In this document: positions 54,151 through 62,965 of the stretch, piece by piece | Layout: the number at the start of each line of letters is the position of its first letter | Position numbering within the stretch: the stretch's first letter is position 1 | NCBI GenBank assembly: GCA_018368455.1 | Contig: JAGZEG010000010.1 | Span: 55,653 to 119,652 of the forward strand | From: Coriobacteriia bacterium | Lineage (GTDB): Bacteria > Actinomycetota > Coriobacteriia > Coriobacteriales > UMGS124 | DNA length: 64,000 nt | Direction: 5' to 3' | Notes under the pieces: generated by a model | What the model was told of the DNA's origin: nothing | Seen by the model: only the letters and a program-made list of their open reading frames with translations | Database searches by the model: none | Translations under genes and position numbers: made by a program

Positions 54151-55230
54151 ATGGAGACATTTCTGAACGCACATGCCGACACGGTTCTCGTCGTGGCGCT
54201 GTGGTCCCCTGCTATCGTTGCGGGGCTGTGCTTCCTCATCTCGTTTGTGCGCGAGCCTCGTCGCTTTCGTAACGCTATCTACCTGCTGGCCGGTCTTCTG
54301 TGGGCCGCCCTGATGCTCGGCATGCGCTTTGGCCAGCTGTGGATGGTGATACCGCTTGTCCTTGCTGCGCTTCTGTTCCCTCTCGCTGCCTCGGGACTGC
54401 TCGTTGCGAATTGCGTCACCGTTGTGCGGCGCAACGGTTTGTCAGCGTCAAGCTTGCTGCCCGGTGCACTCGCGGCTTTCATCCTGCTCATGTATTTTGC
54501 CTTGCCGGTGGCGGTGACGCTCTCTGCGCCGGTGTGGGTTATCGAAGTCATCGGCCTGCTGATGCTGGAGGGGCTCTGGTTCTCGTTCACGCTCGTGGCG
54601 CTCCTGCTGTACTCGTGGTTTTACCGCGTCCTGCCACGTCGCCGCACGTACGACTACATCGTCGTGCACGGAGCTGGCCTGGTGGGTGACAAGCCGTCGC
54701 CGCTTCTGGCGGGGCGCCTTGACCGTGCGCTCGAGCTGTGGGATCGCCAGGGTCGCGTGGGGTATTTCATTGTCTCGGGAGGCCAGGGGCCTGACGAGGA
54801 GGTGTCGGAGGCGCGGGCCATGCACGCTTATCTTGCTAAGCGCGGTGTTCCCGACGAGATGATCCTCGACGAGGACGAGTCCACGACAACTATGGAGAAC
54901 CTTGCGTTCTCTAAGCGCATCATGGACGAGCGGGCGGGCCTTGGTGCGCCTGCTGGCGATGTCCCCACTCCATCGCGCGCCGGCGCCCCCCGGCGATGCC
55001 GTCCGTATCGCTGCGCCGTCGTCACAAGCGACTTCCATGTGTTTCGCTGTGCTGAATATGCCCACAAGCTGGGCATTCAGGCCGACGGCGTCGGGAGCCC
55101 CACGCGCGGCTGGTACTGGCCGGCCGCGTTCATGCGCGAGTTCATTGCTATCACGAAGGCCCATCTGTGGCCGTATGTCGTCATCTTCGTGTTATGGGCG
55201 CTCTACATCGCGGCAACGTACGTATTCTAG
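54151..55230 (+). CDS. YdcF/DUF218-family membrane protein
   Basis: The 359 aa begin with about five hydrophobic segments (residues 10-160), then a DUF218 domain: YDYIVVHGAGLVGDKPSPLLAGRLDRAL, VGYFIVSGGQGPDEEVSEARAM and VVTSDFHVFRCAEYAHKLG. A last membrane segment is at the C-terminus. The family includes YdcF and SanA-like envelope proteins, with a nucleotide-binding-like fold and unclear activity. It is divergent from the acetyltransferase fusion; the 200-bp gap between them shows no gene. Confidence 0.85.
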   Translation: METFLNAHADTVLVVALWSPAIVAGLCFLISFVREPRRFRNAIYLLAGLLWAALMLGMRFGQLWMVIPLVLAALLFPLAASGLLVANCVTVVRRNGLSASSLLPGALAAFILLMYFALPVAVTLSAPVWVIEVIGLLMLEGLWFSFTLVALLLYSWFYRVLPRRRTYDYIVVHGAGLVGDKPSPLLAGRLDRALELWDRQGRVGYFIVSGGQGPDEEVSEARAMHAYLAKRGVPDEMILDEDESTTTMENLAFSKRIMDERAGLGAPAGDVPTPSRAGAPRRCRPYRCAVVTSDFHVFRCAEYAHKLGIQADGVGSPTRGWYWPAAFMREFIAITKAHLWPYVVIFVLWALYIAATYVF

Positions 55231-55297
55231 TCGCGCGGCGGGAAGCTTCACATCTGCATTTTCCTGCTGGTTCGTCCGCTTCTTTTCGAGGCCATTT

Positions 55298-55348
55298 AGA
55301 GGAAGTGAATGCCATTTCGCTTCCTCTAGGTAAGATATAGAGGAAGCG
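55298..55348. promoter_or_regulatory. Operator-like repeats upstream of fic
   Basis: TAGAGGAAGTGAA (55298-55310) pairs as an inverted repeat with TTTCGCTTCCTCTA (55316-55329), and a third half-site TAGAGGAAGCGA follows at 55338. A TAAGAT -10-like hexamer lies between the second and third (55331-55336). The layout suggests repression of the fic promoter by a dimeric wHTH protein, perhaps Fic itself. Confidence 0.6.
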
Positions 55349-55408
55349 AGACACCGCGTGCCACCCTTGTGTTACGCGTAGAGCAGCAGATAAGAGGTGA
55401 ACTTAGAG

Positions 55409-56743
55409 ATGTCATGTCGGCAAACGGAAAAAGAACGGGACTTTTTGCAGCCATGCTCAGTATGTCCGCATGATCAGGACGGTGTGGAAGAGCTAGGGGG
55501 CCGGACTGTTCTACCAGGGGGGAAACAACAACCCGGCGCTTTGTGGCCACCCGTTGTTTTGGAAGAGCTGCCGTGGCATCGCGATCCGGACGAGCTTGTT
55601 TTTGCCTCGAAGCGCCAGCGTCAGCGCATCAGATCGACATACTGGGCGGCTGTTCCCCCTGCTATTGCGGATCGGGACTTCTCTCTTCCCCAAGACATCC
55701 TCTCACGCATGGACGACCTGATGGTCAGCCTAGCTCGGTTTGATGCGGGTCAACAAGCGCGGGGATACAATCTGCCTGCTCTTCTTCTGCGCAGTGAGTC
55801 AGCGGCGAGCTCCCAGATCGAGAATTTGACGTCAAGCGTGCGTAACGTTGCGCTGGCGGAGTTGTCGGATGGGGCCCCACATAACGCACGTCTCATAGCG
55901 GGAAATGTTGCCGCGATGCATACTGCATTAGCCTTGCCCGATGACCTTACCGTCGACGGCATCTGCGAGATTCACCGGGCTCTCATGGCGCCGTCAGGTG
56001 AGTCATTTGGAGGAGAGCTTCGCGAGGAACAGGTTTGGATTGGGGGGAGTGGCTTTAGCCCGCATGGTGCCCTCTTTGTCCCTCCTCAGCCGTCTAGGGT
56101 GCGTGCCTGCCTCGACGACCTTGTCATCTACGCTCGCCGCGATAACGTGAACCCCATCGTCAAAGCTGCTATTGTGCACGCTCAATTCGAGACGATCCAC
56201 CCCTTCATTGACGGGAATGGTCGAACGGGACGGACGCTTCTCCATAAGATTCTACGGCGTGATGGCGTTCTCACCGAAGCGACGCTTCCTGTATCAGCGG
56301 GCTTGCTTCACGACGTCGGTATGTATATGGAGTCGCTGAGGGCATATCAAGCTGGTAATCCCATTGCTATTGTTGAGAGGATTGTCGAAGCGCTTGAGCA
56401 AGCCATCCTCATAGGCTCACTGGTGGCGAGCGCTCTTGATGATGTACTGTCTAGCTGGTCGTCTCGTATGAAGGAGCGCGTGGGGGCAAGTATCCATCGC
56501 TTGCCAAACGTTCTGGCCGAGCAGCCTGTCGTTGATTCCCGATACTTGGCACGCACGATGGGTATCACCGTACGAGCCGCAAATAACCTGCTCGACCGGG
56601 CGTGCTCCTATGGGATGCTCAGACCGATTGGCACGGCTCGCCGGGGTATCTTTTACCAGGCGGACGAGCTCCTAGACGTGCTTGAGGAGATATCTGGCAT
56701 GGCTGGCATCCGTCGAGTTCTGGCACGTGGACGCCTTACATGA
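55409..56743 (+). CDS. Fic-domain adenylyltransferase, class II
   Basis: The core motif HPFIDGNGRTGR (H-x-F-x-D-G-N-G-R-x-x-R) is intact, so AMP transfer from ATP to a hydroxyl group of a target protein is expected. An inhibitory motif, SSQIEN (S/T-x-x-x-E-N), lies before it in ALLLRSESAASSQIENL, marking class II Fic, held inactive by its own helix. The C-terminal winged helix (SRYLARTMGITVRAANNLLDRACSYGMLRPI) could bind DNA. The ATG at 55409 is chosen over GTG 55397 by its distance from the AAGAGG box. The length is 444 aa. Confidence 0.9.
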   Translation: MSCRQTEKERDFLQPCSVCPHDQDGVEELGGRTVLPGGKQQPGALWPPVVLEELPWHRDPDELVFASKRQRQRIRSTYWAAVPPAIADRDFSLPQDILSRMDDLMVSLARFDAGQQARGYNLPALLLRSESAASSQIENLTSSVRNVALAELSDGAPHNARLIAGNVAAMHTALALPDDLTVDGICEIHRALMAPSGESFGGELREEQVWIGGSGFSPHGALFVPPQPSRVRACLDDLVIYARRDNVNPIVKAAIVHAQFETIHPFIDGNGRTGRTLLHKILRRDGVLTEATLPVSAGLLHDVGMYMESLRAYQAGNPIAIVERIVEALEQAILIGSLVASALDDVLSSWSSRMKERVGASIHRLPNVLAEQPVVDSRYLARTMGITVRAANNLLDRACSYGMLRPIGTARRGIFYQADELLDVLEEISGMAGIRRVLARGRLT

Positions 56744-56746
56744 TTA

Positions 56747-56760
56747 CGAACACATGTTCC
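56747..56760. promoter_or_regulatory. LexA (SOS) box
   Basis: CGAACACATGTTCC matches the Gram-positive LexA consensus CGAACRNRYGTTYC at every position. It lies 3 bp after fic and about 20 bp upstream of a TATACT -10-like hexamer (56780-56785), so it would cover the -35 region of the promoter serving the YqeY gene. Confidence 0.75.
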
Positions 56761-56879
56761 CATATGCGCATGATGGGTATATACTTTCCCCAGCGCAATG
56801 CTCCCGCGCACCTGATGAGCGGTGGGTATATGGGCATATGTCATCAACGAATACTCTCGGTGAGAAGGAGAACAGCCTC

Positions 56880-57323
56880 ATGACGAAAGACGAAGTGCTC
56901 GAACTTATCAAAGAGGCCATGCGTGCGAAGGATAAGGTTCGTCTGTCCATCCTGCGTCAGGTGAACGAGGAGTTCAAAAAGATCGAAGTCGACCAGCGCC
57001 GCGATGTGACCGATGCCGACGTGACGGCTTGCGTCAAGAAGCTCATCAAGGTGACGTCCGAGACGCTCGATTACTCGCGTCAGGCCGGCACGAACGAGGA
57101 GCGTACCGCAAACCTTGCACGCCAGGTGGAAATCCTCGAAGGCCTGTTGCCCCATCAGGTCGCTGGCGATGAGCTCGCTGCCCTTATCGACGCTGTCGTT
57201 TCTGAGCTGGGCCTGTCTTCGAAGAAGGACATGGGCCGCCTCATGAAAGAGCTTGGCGAGCGCACGGGTGGCAACTTCGACAAGCCGTCTGCTGCCAAGC
57301 TGGCGGGGGCAAAGCTGGCATAG
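56880..57323 (+). CDS. GatB/YqeY-domain protein
   Basis: The 147-aa helical protein has the YqeY pattern: LIKEAMRAKDKVRLSILRQVNEEFKKIEVDQRR, VKKLIKVTSETLDYSRQAGTNE and EILEGLLPHQVAGDELAALI, ending KDMGRLMKELGERTGGNFDKPSAAKLA. The domain is shared with the tail of GatB (tRNA amidotransferase); the role of free YqeY is not settled, and tRNA-related action is assumed. The ATG at 56880 follows GAGAAGGAG. A LexA box lies upstream, so it may be induced by DNA damage. Confidence 0.9.
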   Translation: MTKDEVLELIKEAMRAKDKVRLSILRQVNEEFKKIEVDQRRDVTDADVTACVKKLIKVTSETLDYSRQAGTNEERTANLARQVEILEGLLPHQVAGDELAALIDAVVSELGLSSKKDMGRLMKELGERTGGNFDKPSAAKLAGAKLA

Positions 57324-57504
57324 CATCGCCGCGTCGATGGGCATTCGTCGAGACGGTGCCCAGGCGTCGTGGCACGCCCTGGCGGTGCGCTATCATGGCG
57401 CCATCCCGGGAATGTGGGCCGAGGGGTCATTCTCGGCGCTGGATGAGTGATCTTCCAAGCGTTGGGATACCCTGGGCGGTGGCATGCGAAGGCAGGCGGA
57501 TACC

Positions 57505-58782
57505 ATGGCTCAACAAAACAACCAGCGTCCAGGTGGCGAGAATCCCTATCAGCGGAGGGGCTCGCATTTTGCTCCGCCATCTGGCCCTGCTCCCCAGAGT
57601 GGCGCACGGCAAGGACAGCCCCGAGGGACTGCGAGTCCTCGAGGATCTCGCTTCGCTGCGCCACAGGGGGGACAGCCTCAGGGCGCACCTTCGTCGGCAT
57701 ATAGTCGCTCAGCCTATAAGGGATCGTCCTCGGCCCAGCGCCCTCAGCCAGCCGGCCGCCGGTTCGCCCAGAATCCCGCCTCTTCGCGTGACCTGCCCCA
57801 GGTGCCCGGCTACGTGCCCTCGATGGCGGGTGGGCCCTCCGGAGGTCAGCCGCCTCAGAAAAAGAGCGGGCGCGGTACGACAATTGCTGCGGTCATCTTG
57901 CTCATCGTGGGCCTGGCCTTGCTGGGCACGGCGCTTGGCATCTATCTGATGACGCAGCACAACTACCAGCAGAACAAAGACGAGTACGCCGCCCTTGCCG
58001 CGCAGAACGTCACCGAGGACACGGCAACGAATGAGCCCGTCGTCGACTTCACGACGCTCAAGACGCAGAACCCCGAGATCGTGGGGTGGGTTCAGATTCC
58101 GGGTACGCCGGTCAACTATCCGATTGCCCAGCATGGTGATAACGACTACTACCTTAACCACTCGTTCCTCGGACGCGATGATGACTTCGGTGCGGTGTTC
58201 CTCGACTACCGCAGTGACCCGGCGCTGGGCGATCGCCTCACGACCATCTACGGGCACCACCTCAAGAACGGAGAGATGTTCGCAAAGGTTGCCGACTACT
58301 CCGACCAGGCGGAGTTCGACGCGATTCCCGCTGTGTACTACGTGACAGATGACGGCGCGGTGCACGATCTCGTCCCGATCGGTGCGCTCGTCGTGGACGG
58401 CGAGGACACGGGCGTCCTGCGGTTCGACTTCGCGTCTGACGCGGAGTTCCAGGCCTACGTGCAGGGCCTGCTCGATCGCTGCTCTTCTCGGCGAGCCGAC
58501 GTGAACGTTGCGGGCATCGCGCACCTCTACATGCTGTCGACTTGCAGCTACGAGCGTGAGAACGACCGCACGATCCTGTTGGCTGTCGATCGTGCGCAGA
58601 TCGGTGCTGCTGCTCATGACGCGTCTCAAGACATCGCCGACATTCGTTCAGAGGCGGGCCAGGTCGTGAGCGACGTGACCGGCGAGCCTGCGACCGACGC
58701 GGCAGCTCCTGCCGAAGACGCGGCTCCTGCCGAGGATGTGCCGGTGGATGAGGGCGTGCCTGCGGAGGATGTCGCTGCGTAA
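57505..58782 (+). CDS. Class B sortase
   Basis: After a Gln/Pro/Gly-rich cytoplasmic tail (1-120) and one membrane helix (GTTIAAVILLIVGLALLGTALGIYL) comes a sortase domain. The catalytic residues are visible: His in TTIYGHHLKNGEMF, Cys in LYMLSTCSYE and Arg in ENDRTILLAV. VGWVQIPGTPVNYPIAQ and DYYLNHSFLGRDDDFGAVFLD are typical of SrtB. It should anchor proteins to peptidoglycan or build pili; no substrate gene is nearby. The Ala/Pro/Glu-rich C-terminal tail is unusual. The ATG at 57505 is a choice; 57484 is also possible. Confidence 0.92.
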   Translation: MAQQNNQRPGGENPYQRRGSHFAPPSGPAPQSGARQGQPRGTASPRGSRFAAPQGGQPQGAPSSAYSRSAYKGSSSAQRPQPAGRRFAQNPASSRDLPQVPGYVPSMAGGPSGGQPPQKKSGRGTTIAAVILLIVGLALLGTALGIYLMTQHNYQQNKDEYAALAAQNVTEDTATNEPVVDFTTLKTQNPEIVGWVQIPGTPVNYPIAQHGDNDYYLNHSFLGRDDDFGAVFLDYRSDPALGDRLTTIYGHHLKNGEMFAKVADYSDQAEFDAIPAVYYVTDDGAVHDLVPIGALVVDGEDTGVLRFDFASDAEFQAYVQGLLDRCSSRRADVNVAGIAHLYMLSTCSYERENDRTILLAVDRAQIGAAAHDASQDIADIRSEAGQVVSDVTGEPATDAAAPAEDAAPAEDVPVDEGVPAEDVAA

Positions 58783-58797
58783 CGCATCTGACCTATG

Positions 58798-58831
58798 CGG
58801 GGGCTATGCTGTGTGTGCGGCATAGCCCCCG
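58798..58831 (+). terminator. Terminator after sortase gene
   Basis: A perfect 12-bp stem (CGGGGGCTATGC at 58798-58809 and its complement at 58820-58831) is followed by TTTGC. It separates the sortase from purF. Confidence 0.75.
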
Positions 58832-58868
58832 TTTGCATTGTGTCCCGATGACTTCCGAAGAGGAGTTT

Positions 58869-60452
58869 ATGAACGCCCTGAGCATGGCTTCACTTGCGTC
58901 AAAGCCGTCCGACTGCACCATGTGCGGGAACAGCTCACCTTGCTCATCCGCCGACTGGGCATCCTCCGACAAACCCGAGGAGGAATGCGGCGTTTTCGGC
59001 GTGTGGGCACCGGGCAAAGATGTCGCCCGCATGTCGTACTTTGCCCTGCATGCGTTGCAGCATCGTGGCCAGGAGTCGGCTGGCATAGCCGTGGGTGACG
59101 GTCAGACCGTGCTCGTTCGCAAGGACACCGGCCTCGTCAACCAGGTGTTCTCCGATGCGGATATCGCTTCCCTCGTCGGCGACGTCGCCGTGGGGCACGT
59201 GCGCTATGGTACGGCGGGCTCTAAAGGCTGGATGGGCGCCCAACCGCACCTCTCCACCATCGGCGATGTCATCATCGCCCTAGCTCACAACGGCACGCTC
59301 GTCAACTCCGATAACCTGAGGCGCCAGCTCATCGATCTCGGCGTTCCGTTCATGAGCAACACCGACTCCGAGGTTGCCACGCGCCTCATCGGCTACTTCA
59401 CGCAGAACACGCATCACATCCGCGAAGGCATTCGCAACACGATGGAGCTGCTCGAGGGCGGTTATGCCATGGCGCTCATCAATGATGAGGCGCTCTACGC
59501 ATTCCGTGACCCGCAGGGCATCCGCCCGCTCGTACTCGGCGAGCTGCCCGATGGCGCCGGTTGGTGCGTTGCAAGCGAGACGTGCGCCCTCGACATCCTG
59601 GGCGCGACGTTCGTGCGAGACGTGCGCCCTGGCGAGGTTCTGCGCATCAACCGCGAGGGCCTCGTCAGCGAACAGGCCGTCCCCGCCCGTCCGCGGGCGC
59701 TGTGCATCTTCGAGCACGTGTATTTCGCTCGCCCTGACTCCGTTATGGAAGGCGACTCCATCTACGCTGCTCGCGTACGCATGGGTCGTGAGCTGGCGCG
59801 CGAGGCCCCGGCCGATGCCGATCTCGTTATCGCCGTGCCCGACTCGGGTGTCCCGGCAGCCGTGGGCTTCTCGCGCGAGAGCGGCATTCCTTACGGCGAC
59901 GGCCTTGTGAAGAACCGCTACGTTGGTCGCACGTTCATCCAGCCGACGCAGGAGCTGCGCCAGATGGGCGTGCGCATGAAGCTCAATCCGCTGCGCGAGG
60001 TTATCGAGGGCAAACGCCTTGTCGTCGTGGACGATTCCATCGTGCGTGGTACGACGTCGAAGCAGATTGTCCACATGCTGCGCGAGGCGGGCGCAACTGA
60101 GGTTCACATGCGCATCGTGTCGCCAGAGGTCAAGTGGCCGTGCTTTTACGGCATCGACACGGACGTGCAGGCGCAGCTCATCTCCGCGCGCAAGGACCCG
60201 CAGGGCGTGTGCGATTACATCGGGGCAGACTCACTGGCGTTTCTTTCGGTTCCCGCTTTGCTTGGTTGCGTGCGGCCGGGCGGATACTGTTGCGCCTGCT
60301 ATGATGGATGCTATCCGGTCGAGATTCCCGCAGCGTTTTCGCGCGGCAAGTTCCTCGACGGGTATGAGCCCAACAACCTGGCTGCGGCGCCCGAGAGCAC
60401 GCGGCGCAGGGTCAGCGACATCGCCGACGAGATCGAAAGGGAGTACCAGTGA
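58869..60452 (+). CDS. purF: Amidophosphoribosyltransferase PurF
   Basis: PurF makes phosphoribosylamine from PRPP and glutamine, the first step of purine synthesis. The catalytic Cys begins the mature protein (CGVFGVWAPGKD) after a propeptide of about 39 residues, longer than the 11 known in B. subtilis. HALQHRGQESAGIAV and HNGTLVNSDNLR belong to the glutaminase domain, and LVVVDDSIVRGTTSKQIV is the PRPP loop. Cysteines in WPCFYGIDT and GGYCCACYDGCYP match the iron-sulphur type. ATG 58869 has a GAGGAG box very close; ATG 58848 is an alternative. It overlaps purM by 4 bp. Confidence 0.95.
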   Translation: MNALSMASLASKPSDCTMCGNSSPCSSADWASSDKPEEECGVFGVWAPGKDVARMSYFALHALQHRGQESAGIAVGDGQTVLVRKDTGLVNQVFSDADIASLVGDVAVGHVRYGTAGSKGWMGAQPHLSTIGDVIIALAHNGTLVNSDNLRRQLIDLGVPFMSNTDSEVATRLIGYFTQNTHHIREGIRNTMELLEGGYAMALINDEALYAFRDPQGIRPLVLGELPDGAGWCVASETCALDILGATFVRDVRPGEVLRINREGLVSEQAVPARPRALCIFEHVYFARPDSVMEGDSIYAARVRMGRELAREAPADADLVIAVPDSGVPAAVGFSRESGIPYGDGLVKNRYVGRTFIQPTQELRQMGVRMKLNPLREVIEGKRLVVVDDSIVRGTTSKQIVHMLREAGATEVHMRIVSPEVKWPCFYGIDTDVQAQLISARKDPQGVCDYIGADSLAFLSVPALLGCVRPGGYCCACYDGCYPVEIPAAFSRGKFLDGYEPNNLAAAPESTRRRVSDIADEIEREYQ

Positions 60453-61549
60453 GCACCCAGAACACGAGCGACCTGGACGAGCTGAACAAGCAGGGTGCCG
60501 CGGGCGCCCCCGAGATCACCTACCGCGATGCCGGCGTCGATGTTGACGAGGGCGAGCGTGCGGTCGATGCCATCAAGGAGTGCGTCGCCTCGACGCGCCG
60601 CCCTGAGGTCATCGGCGGACTCGGTGGCTTTGGCTCGCTGTTCTCCGCGGCGGCGTTCAAAGACATGGACGATCCCGTGCTCGTAAGCGGCACGGACGGC
60701 GTCGGCACGAAGATCAAGCTTGCGCAGGTTTTCGGCAAGCACGACACTGTGGGCATCGATCTGGTGGCCATGTGCGTCAATGACATCCTGGCCGGTGGTG
60801 CCGAGCCCCTGTTCTTCCTCGACTACATCGCGATCGGTCATATCGAGGCCGATCACGTGGCCGAGATCGTGAGCGGCGTGGCAGAGGGGTGCAAGCAGGC
60901 CGGTTGCGCTCTGGTGGGCGGCGAGATGGCCGAGCACCCTGGCGTCATGGCAAGCGACGAGTACGACCTGGCTGGCTTTACGGTGGGCGTCGTCGACCGT
61001 GCGAAGATCCTGCAGCCCGAGATGGTCAACGAGGGCGACGTCATTCTGGGTGTGGCCTCGAGCGGCCTGCACTCCAACGGCTTCTCGCTCGTGCGCCGCA
61101 TCATCCTCGACGGACGTGATCGCGAGGAGTACTTCAAGCCGCTACCCGAGCTGGGCGGCGAGAGCCTGGCTGAGGCAACGCTGCGCCCGACGCGCATCTA
61201 CGTGAAGAGCGTGCTGCCGCTCATCAAGGAGGATCACGGCATCCACGGCATCGCCCACATCACGGGTGGCGGCATCACGAACAACCTGAATCGTGTCATC
61301 CCCGCGACGATGGACGCGGCTATCGATCGCGGTACGTGGAATGTGCCGCCGGTCATCGAGTATGTGGTGAACGCGGCTCGCCTCTCTGACGACGAGGCTT
61401 ACAAGACGTACAACATGGGCGTCGGCATGGCGATCATCGTGGATCCTCAGCGCGTTGACGAGGTGGCCGAGGCTCTGACTGCTGCCGGCGAGACGGTGTT
61501 CCCGATTGGCGAGATGGTGGCGGGCACAGGTCGCGTTATTTACCGGTAG
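60449..61549 (+). CDS. purM: Phosphoribosylformylglycinamidine cyclo-ligase PurM
   Basis: PurM closes FGAM to AIR with ATP, the fifth step of purine synthesis. The sequence has the AIR synthase pattern: ITYRDAGVDVDEG, IGGLGGFGSLF, LVSGTDGVGTKIKLA, CVNDILAGGAEPLFFLDYIA, ALVGGEMAEHPGVM and GIAHITGGGITNNLNRVIP. The 366 aa are normal. It starts at GTG 60449, overlapping the purF stop (GTGA), so the genes are translationally coupled. Confidence 0.97.
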   Translation: MSTQNTSDLDELNKQGAAGAPEITYRDAGVDVDEGERAVDAIKECVASTRRPEVIGGLGGFGSLFSAAAFKDMDDPVLVSGTDGVGTKIKLAQVFGKHDTVGIDLVAMCVNDILAGGAEPLFFLDYIAIGHIEADHVAEIVSGVAEGCKQAGCALVGGEMAEHPGVMASDEYDLAGFTVGVVDRAKILQPEMVNEGDVILGVASSGLHSNGFSLVRRIILDGRDREEYFKPLPELGGESLAEATLRPTRIYVKSVLPLIKEDHGIHGIAHITGGGITNNLNRVIPATMDAAIDRGTWNVPPVIEYVVNAARLSDDEAYKTYNMGVGMAIIVDPQRVDEVAEALTAAGETVFPIGEMVAGTGRVIYR

Positions 61550-61583
61550 GGGGTCTCGGGCCACCGGAGGGCGCCTGCCGCGG

Positions 61584-61687
61584 GCGCGCAGACCACAGCA
61601 CGGCATCTGCGGCGTTGCCCGGAGGCTCGCGTACTTAGTACGCGTCGCCTCCGGGCGCCTTGTATCTGCCGCACTGTGGCGGCGCGC
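61584..61687. repeat. Large hairpin/cruciform element between purM and purN
   Basis: An 18-bp interrupted inner stem (GCCCGGAGGC-t-CGCGTACT, 61617-61635, pairing with 61637-61656 around TAGTACGCG) is extended by CCACAG/CTGTGG (61593-61598 with 61674-61679) and GCGCGC pairs at both ends. The whole 104-nt unit folds on itself. It resembles a REP-like palindromic element and could form a strong hairpin in the pur mRNA. The rest of 61550-61843 shows no gene. Confidence 0.7.
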
Positions 61688-61843
61688 AGGGCAAGGGCGG
61701 AGTCGGGGTCGAGATGTCAGGAGCCAAGCCCAGGTCAGAGGGTTTGCAGGTCAAGGGCGGTGGCAAAGATAAGATCGCAGGGCCGGGATAGAGGTCGAGT
61801 TTGCGAGCCTGTTGGGTCGAGCAGAGCTGAAGGGGTTGGGCGG

Positions 61844-62476
61844 ATGAGCATTAAGTTGGGCGTTCTTATCTCGGGGTCGGGCACGAACCTGCAGGCCATC
61901 ATTGATCGCATCGCTGATGGGTCGCTCGATGCCTCGATCGAGCTCGTCGTGTCGAGCCGTCCCGACGCCTATGGCCTGAAGCGTGCGGCAGAGGCAGGAC
62001 TCGAGACGCTTTCGATGTCGCGCGATGTCTATGCCGCCGATCCCATCGTGGCCGATACAATCATCGCTACCGAGCTCGTGCAGCACGGCGTGGACTACGT
62101 CGTGATGGCTGGCTATATGCGCATGGTGCGCGAGCCCCTGCTCGAGGCATTCCCCAACCGCATCGTGAACCTGCATCCCGCGCTGCTCCCGTCGTTCAAG
62201 GGTGCGCACGCCATCCAGGACGCGTGGACGCGTGGCGTCAAGGTGACGGGCGTGACCGTGCACTTTGCTAACGCCGACTACGACTGCGGCCCCATTATTG
62301 CCCAACGTGCCGTGACCGTTGACGAGGGTATGTCGCTCGACGACCTTGAGGCTCGCATCCACGAGACGGAACATGCGCTTTACCCGGAGACGCTGCAGCT
62401 CCTCGCTGAGGATCGCGTGCACGTGATGGGCGACAACACCGTGCGCATTGACCCACCTGCTCCTGTGGAGGCATAG
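61844..62476 (+). CDS. purN: Phosphoribosylglycinamide formyltransferase PurN
   Basis: PurN transfers the formyl group of 10-formyl-THF to GAR, the third step of purine synthesis. It has GVLISGSGTNLQAIID, the formyl-THF site MAGYMRMV, catalytic NLHPALLPSFKGAHAIQDA with the key Asn-x-His, and VHFANADYDCGPIIAQ. The 210 aa are typical. The ATG at 61844 has only a weak box. It is 294 bp from purM, with a hairpin element in the gap. Confidence 0.95.
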   Translation: MSIKLGVLISGSGTNLQAIIDRIADGSLDASIELVVSSRPDAYGLKRAAEAGLETLSMSRDVYAADPIVADTIIATELVQHGVDYVVMAGYMRMVREPLLEAFPNRIVNLHPALLPSFKGAHAIQDAWTRGVKVTGVTVHFANADYDCGPIIAQRAVTVDEGMSLDDLEARIHETEHALYPETLQLLAEDRVHVMGDNTVRIDPPAPVEA

Positions 62477-62520
62477 CGCCTGACACGCGGGCGTTTCGTA
62501 CATATGAGTAGGGATGGACA

Positions 62521-62552
62521 GCCCGCTGCATTCGTGCTGCAGCGGGCCGTTT
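62521..62552 (+). terminator. Hairpin after purN
   Basis: A perfect 10-bp stem (GCCCGCTGCA at 62521-62530 with TGCAGCGGGC at 62538-62547) is followed by CGTTTG. It is a likely terminator, though the T run is short. Confidence 0.6.
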
Positions 62553-62593
62553 GCTGTGTAAGGCCCTGCTTTTTGAGGCGCCCCTGAGTGGTA

Positions 62594-62850
62594 CGGATTT
62601 GCGGTTGTGCGAGCTTTTGCAAAACCGCTTGCCAAATCTGGCCCCGATTTTCGGCTGTGCTAGGTTTGCACGGCGCTCGGAAGGTGTCACCGCTGCCTGC
62701 AGACTGCTAGTAACGTATCTACCTGCGGTTTCTTGAGGCGCTGCCTGGCTTCGAGGTCATGTCTTCTCGCACAAAGCTCGCATAACCGCAAAACGAGCCC
62801 AAATTTGAGGCACGGTTTTGCAAAACCTAGCACAACCGCGAAAGCGTGCC
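62594..62850. repeat. Inverted pair of about 75-bp repeat units
   Basis: A unit at about 62594-62670 and an inverted, diverged copy at about 62772-62850 share the phrases GCGGTTGTGC, TTTTGCAAAACCG, CAAATyTGG and GGTTrTGC in the same order. Each unit contains two half-copies of GCGGTTGTGCKAG. No ORF is plausible across 62553-62965, so this is a non-coding dispersed repeat, possibly able to fold into a long stem. Confidence 0.65.
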
Positions 62851-62965
62851 ACATATCCAGCTCTAGCAAGGTCCACATACGCGCCCCAAGCCTTGCAAAG
62901 GGCCGCATTCTCGCCCTGCCCACGCGCGGGCTTGCCGGAGAGTAGTCAGAAATCAGCTCGCCAAT

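Noticed and set aside
61506..61772. ORFs across the purM-purN gap
   Set aside because: They read through the self-folding element and show arginine-rich low-complexity sequence typical of non-coding GC-rich DNA.
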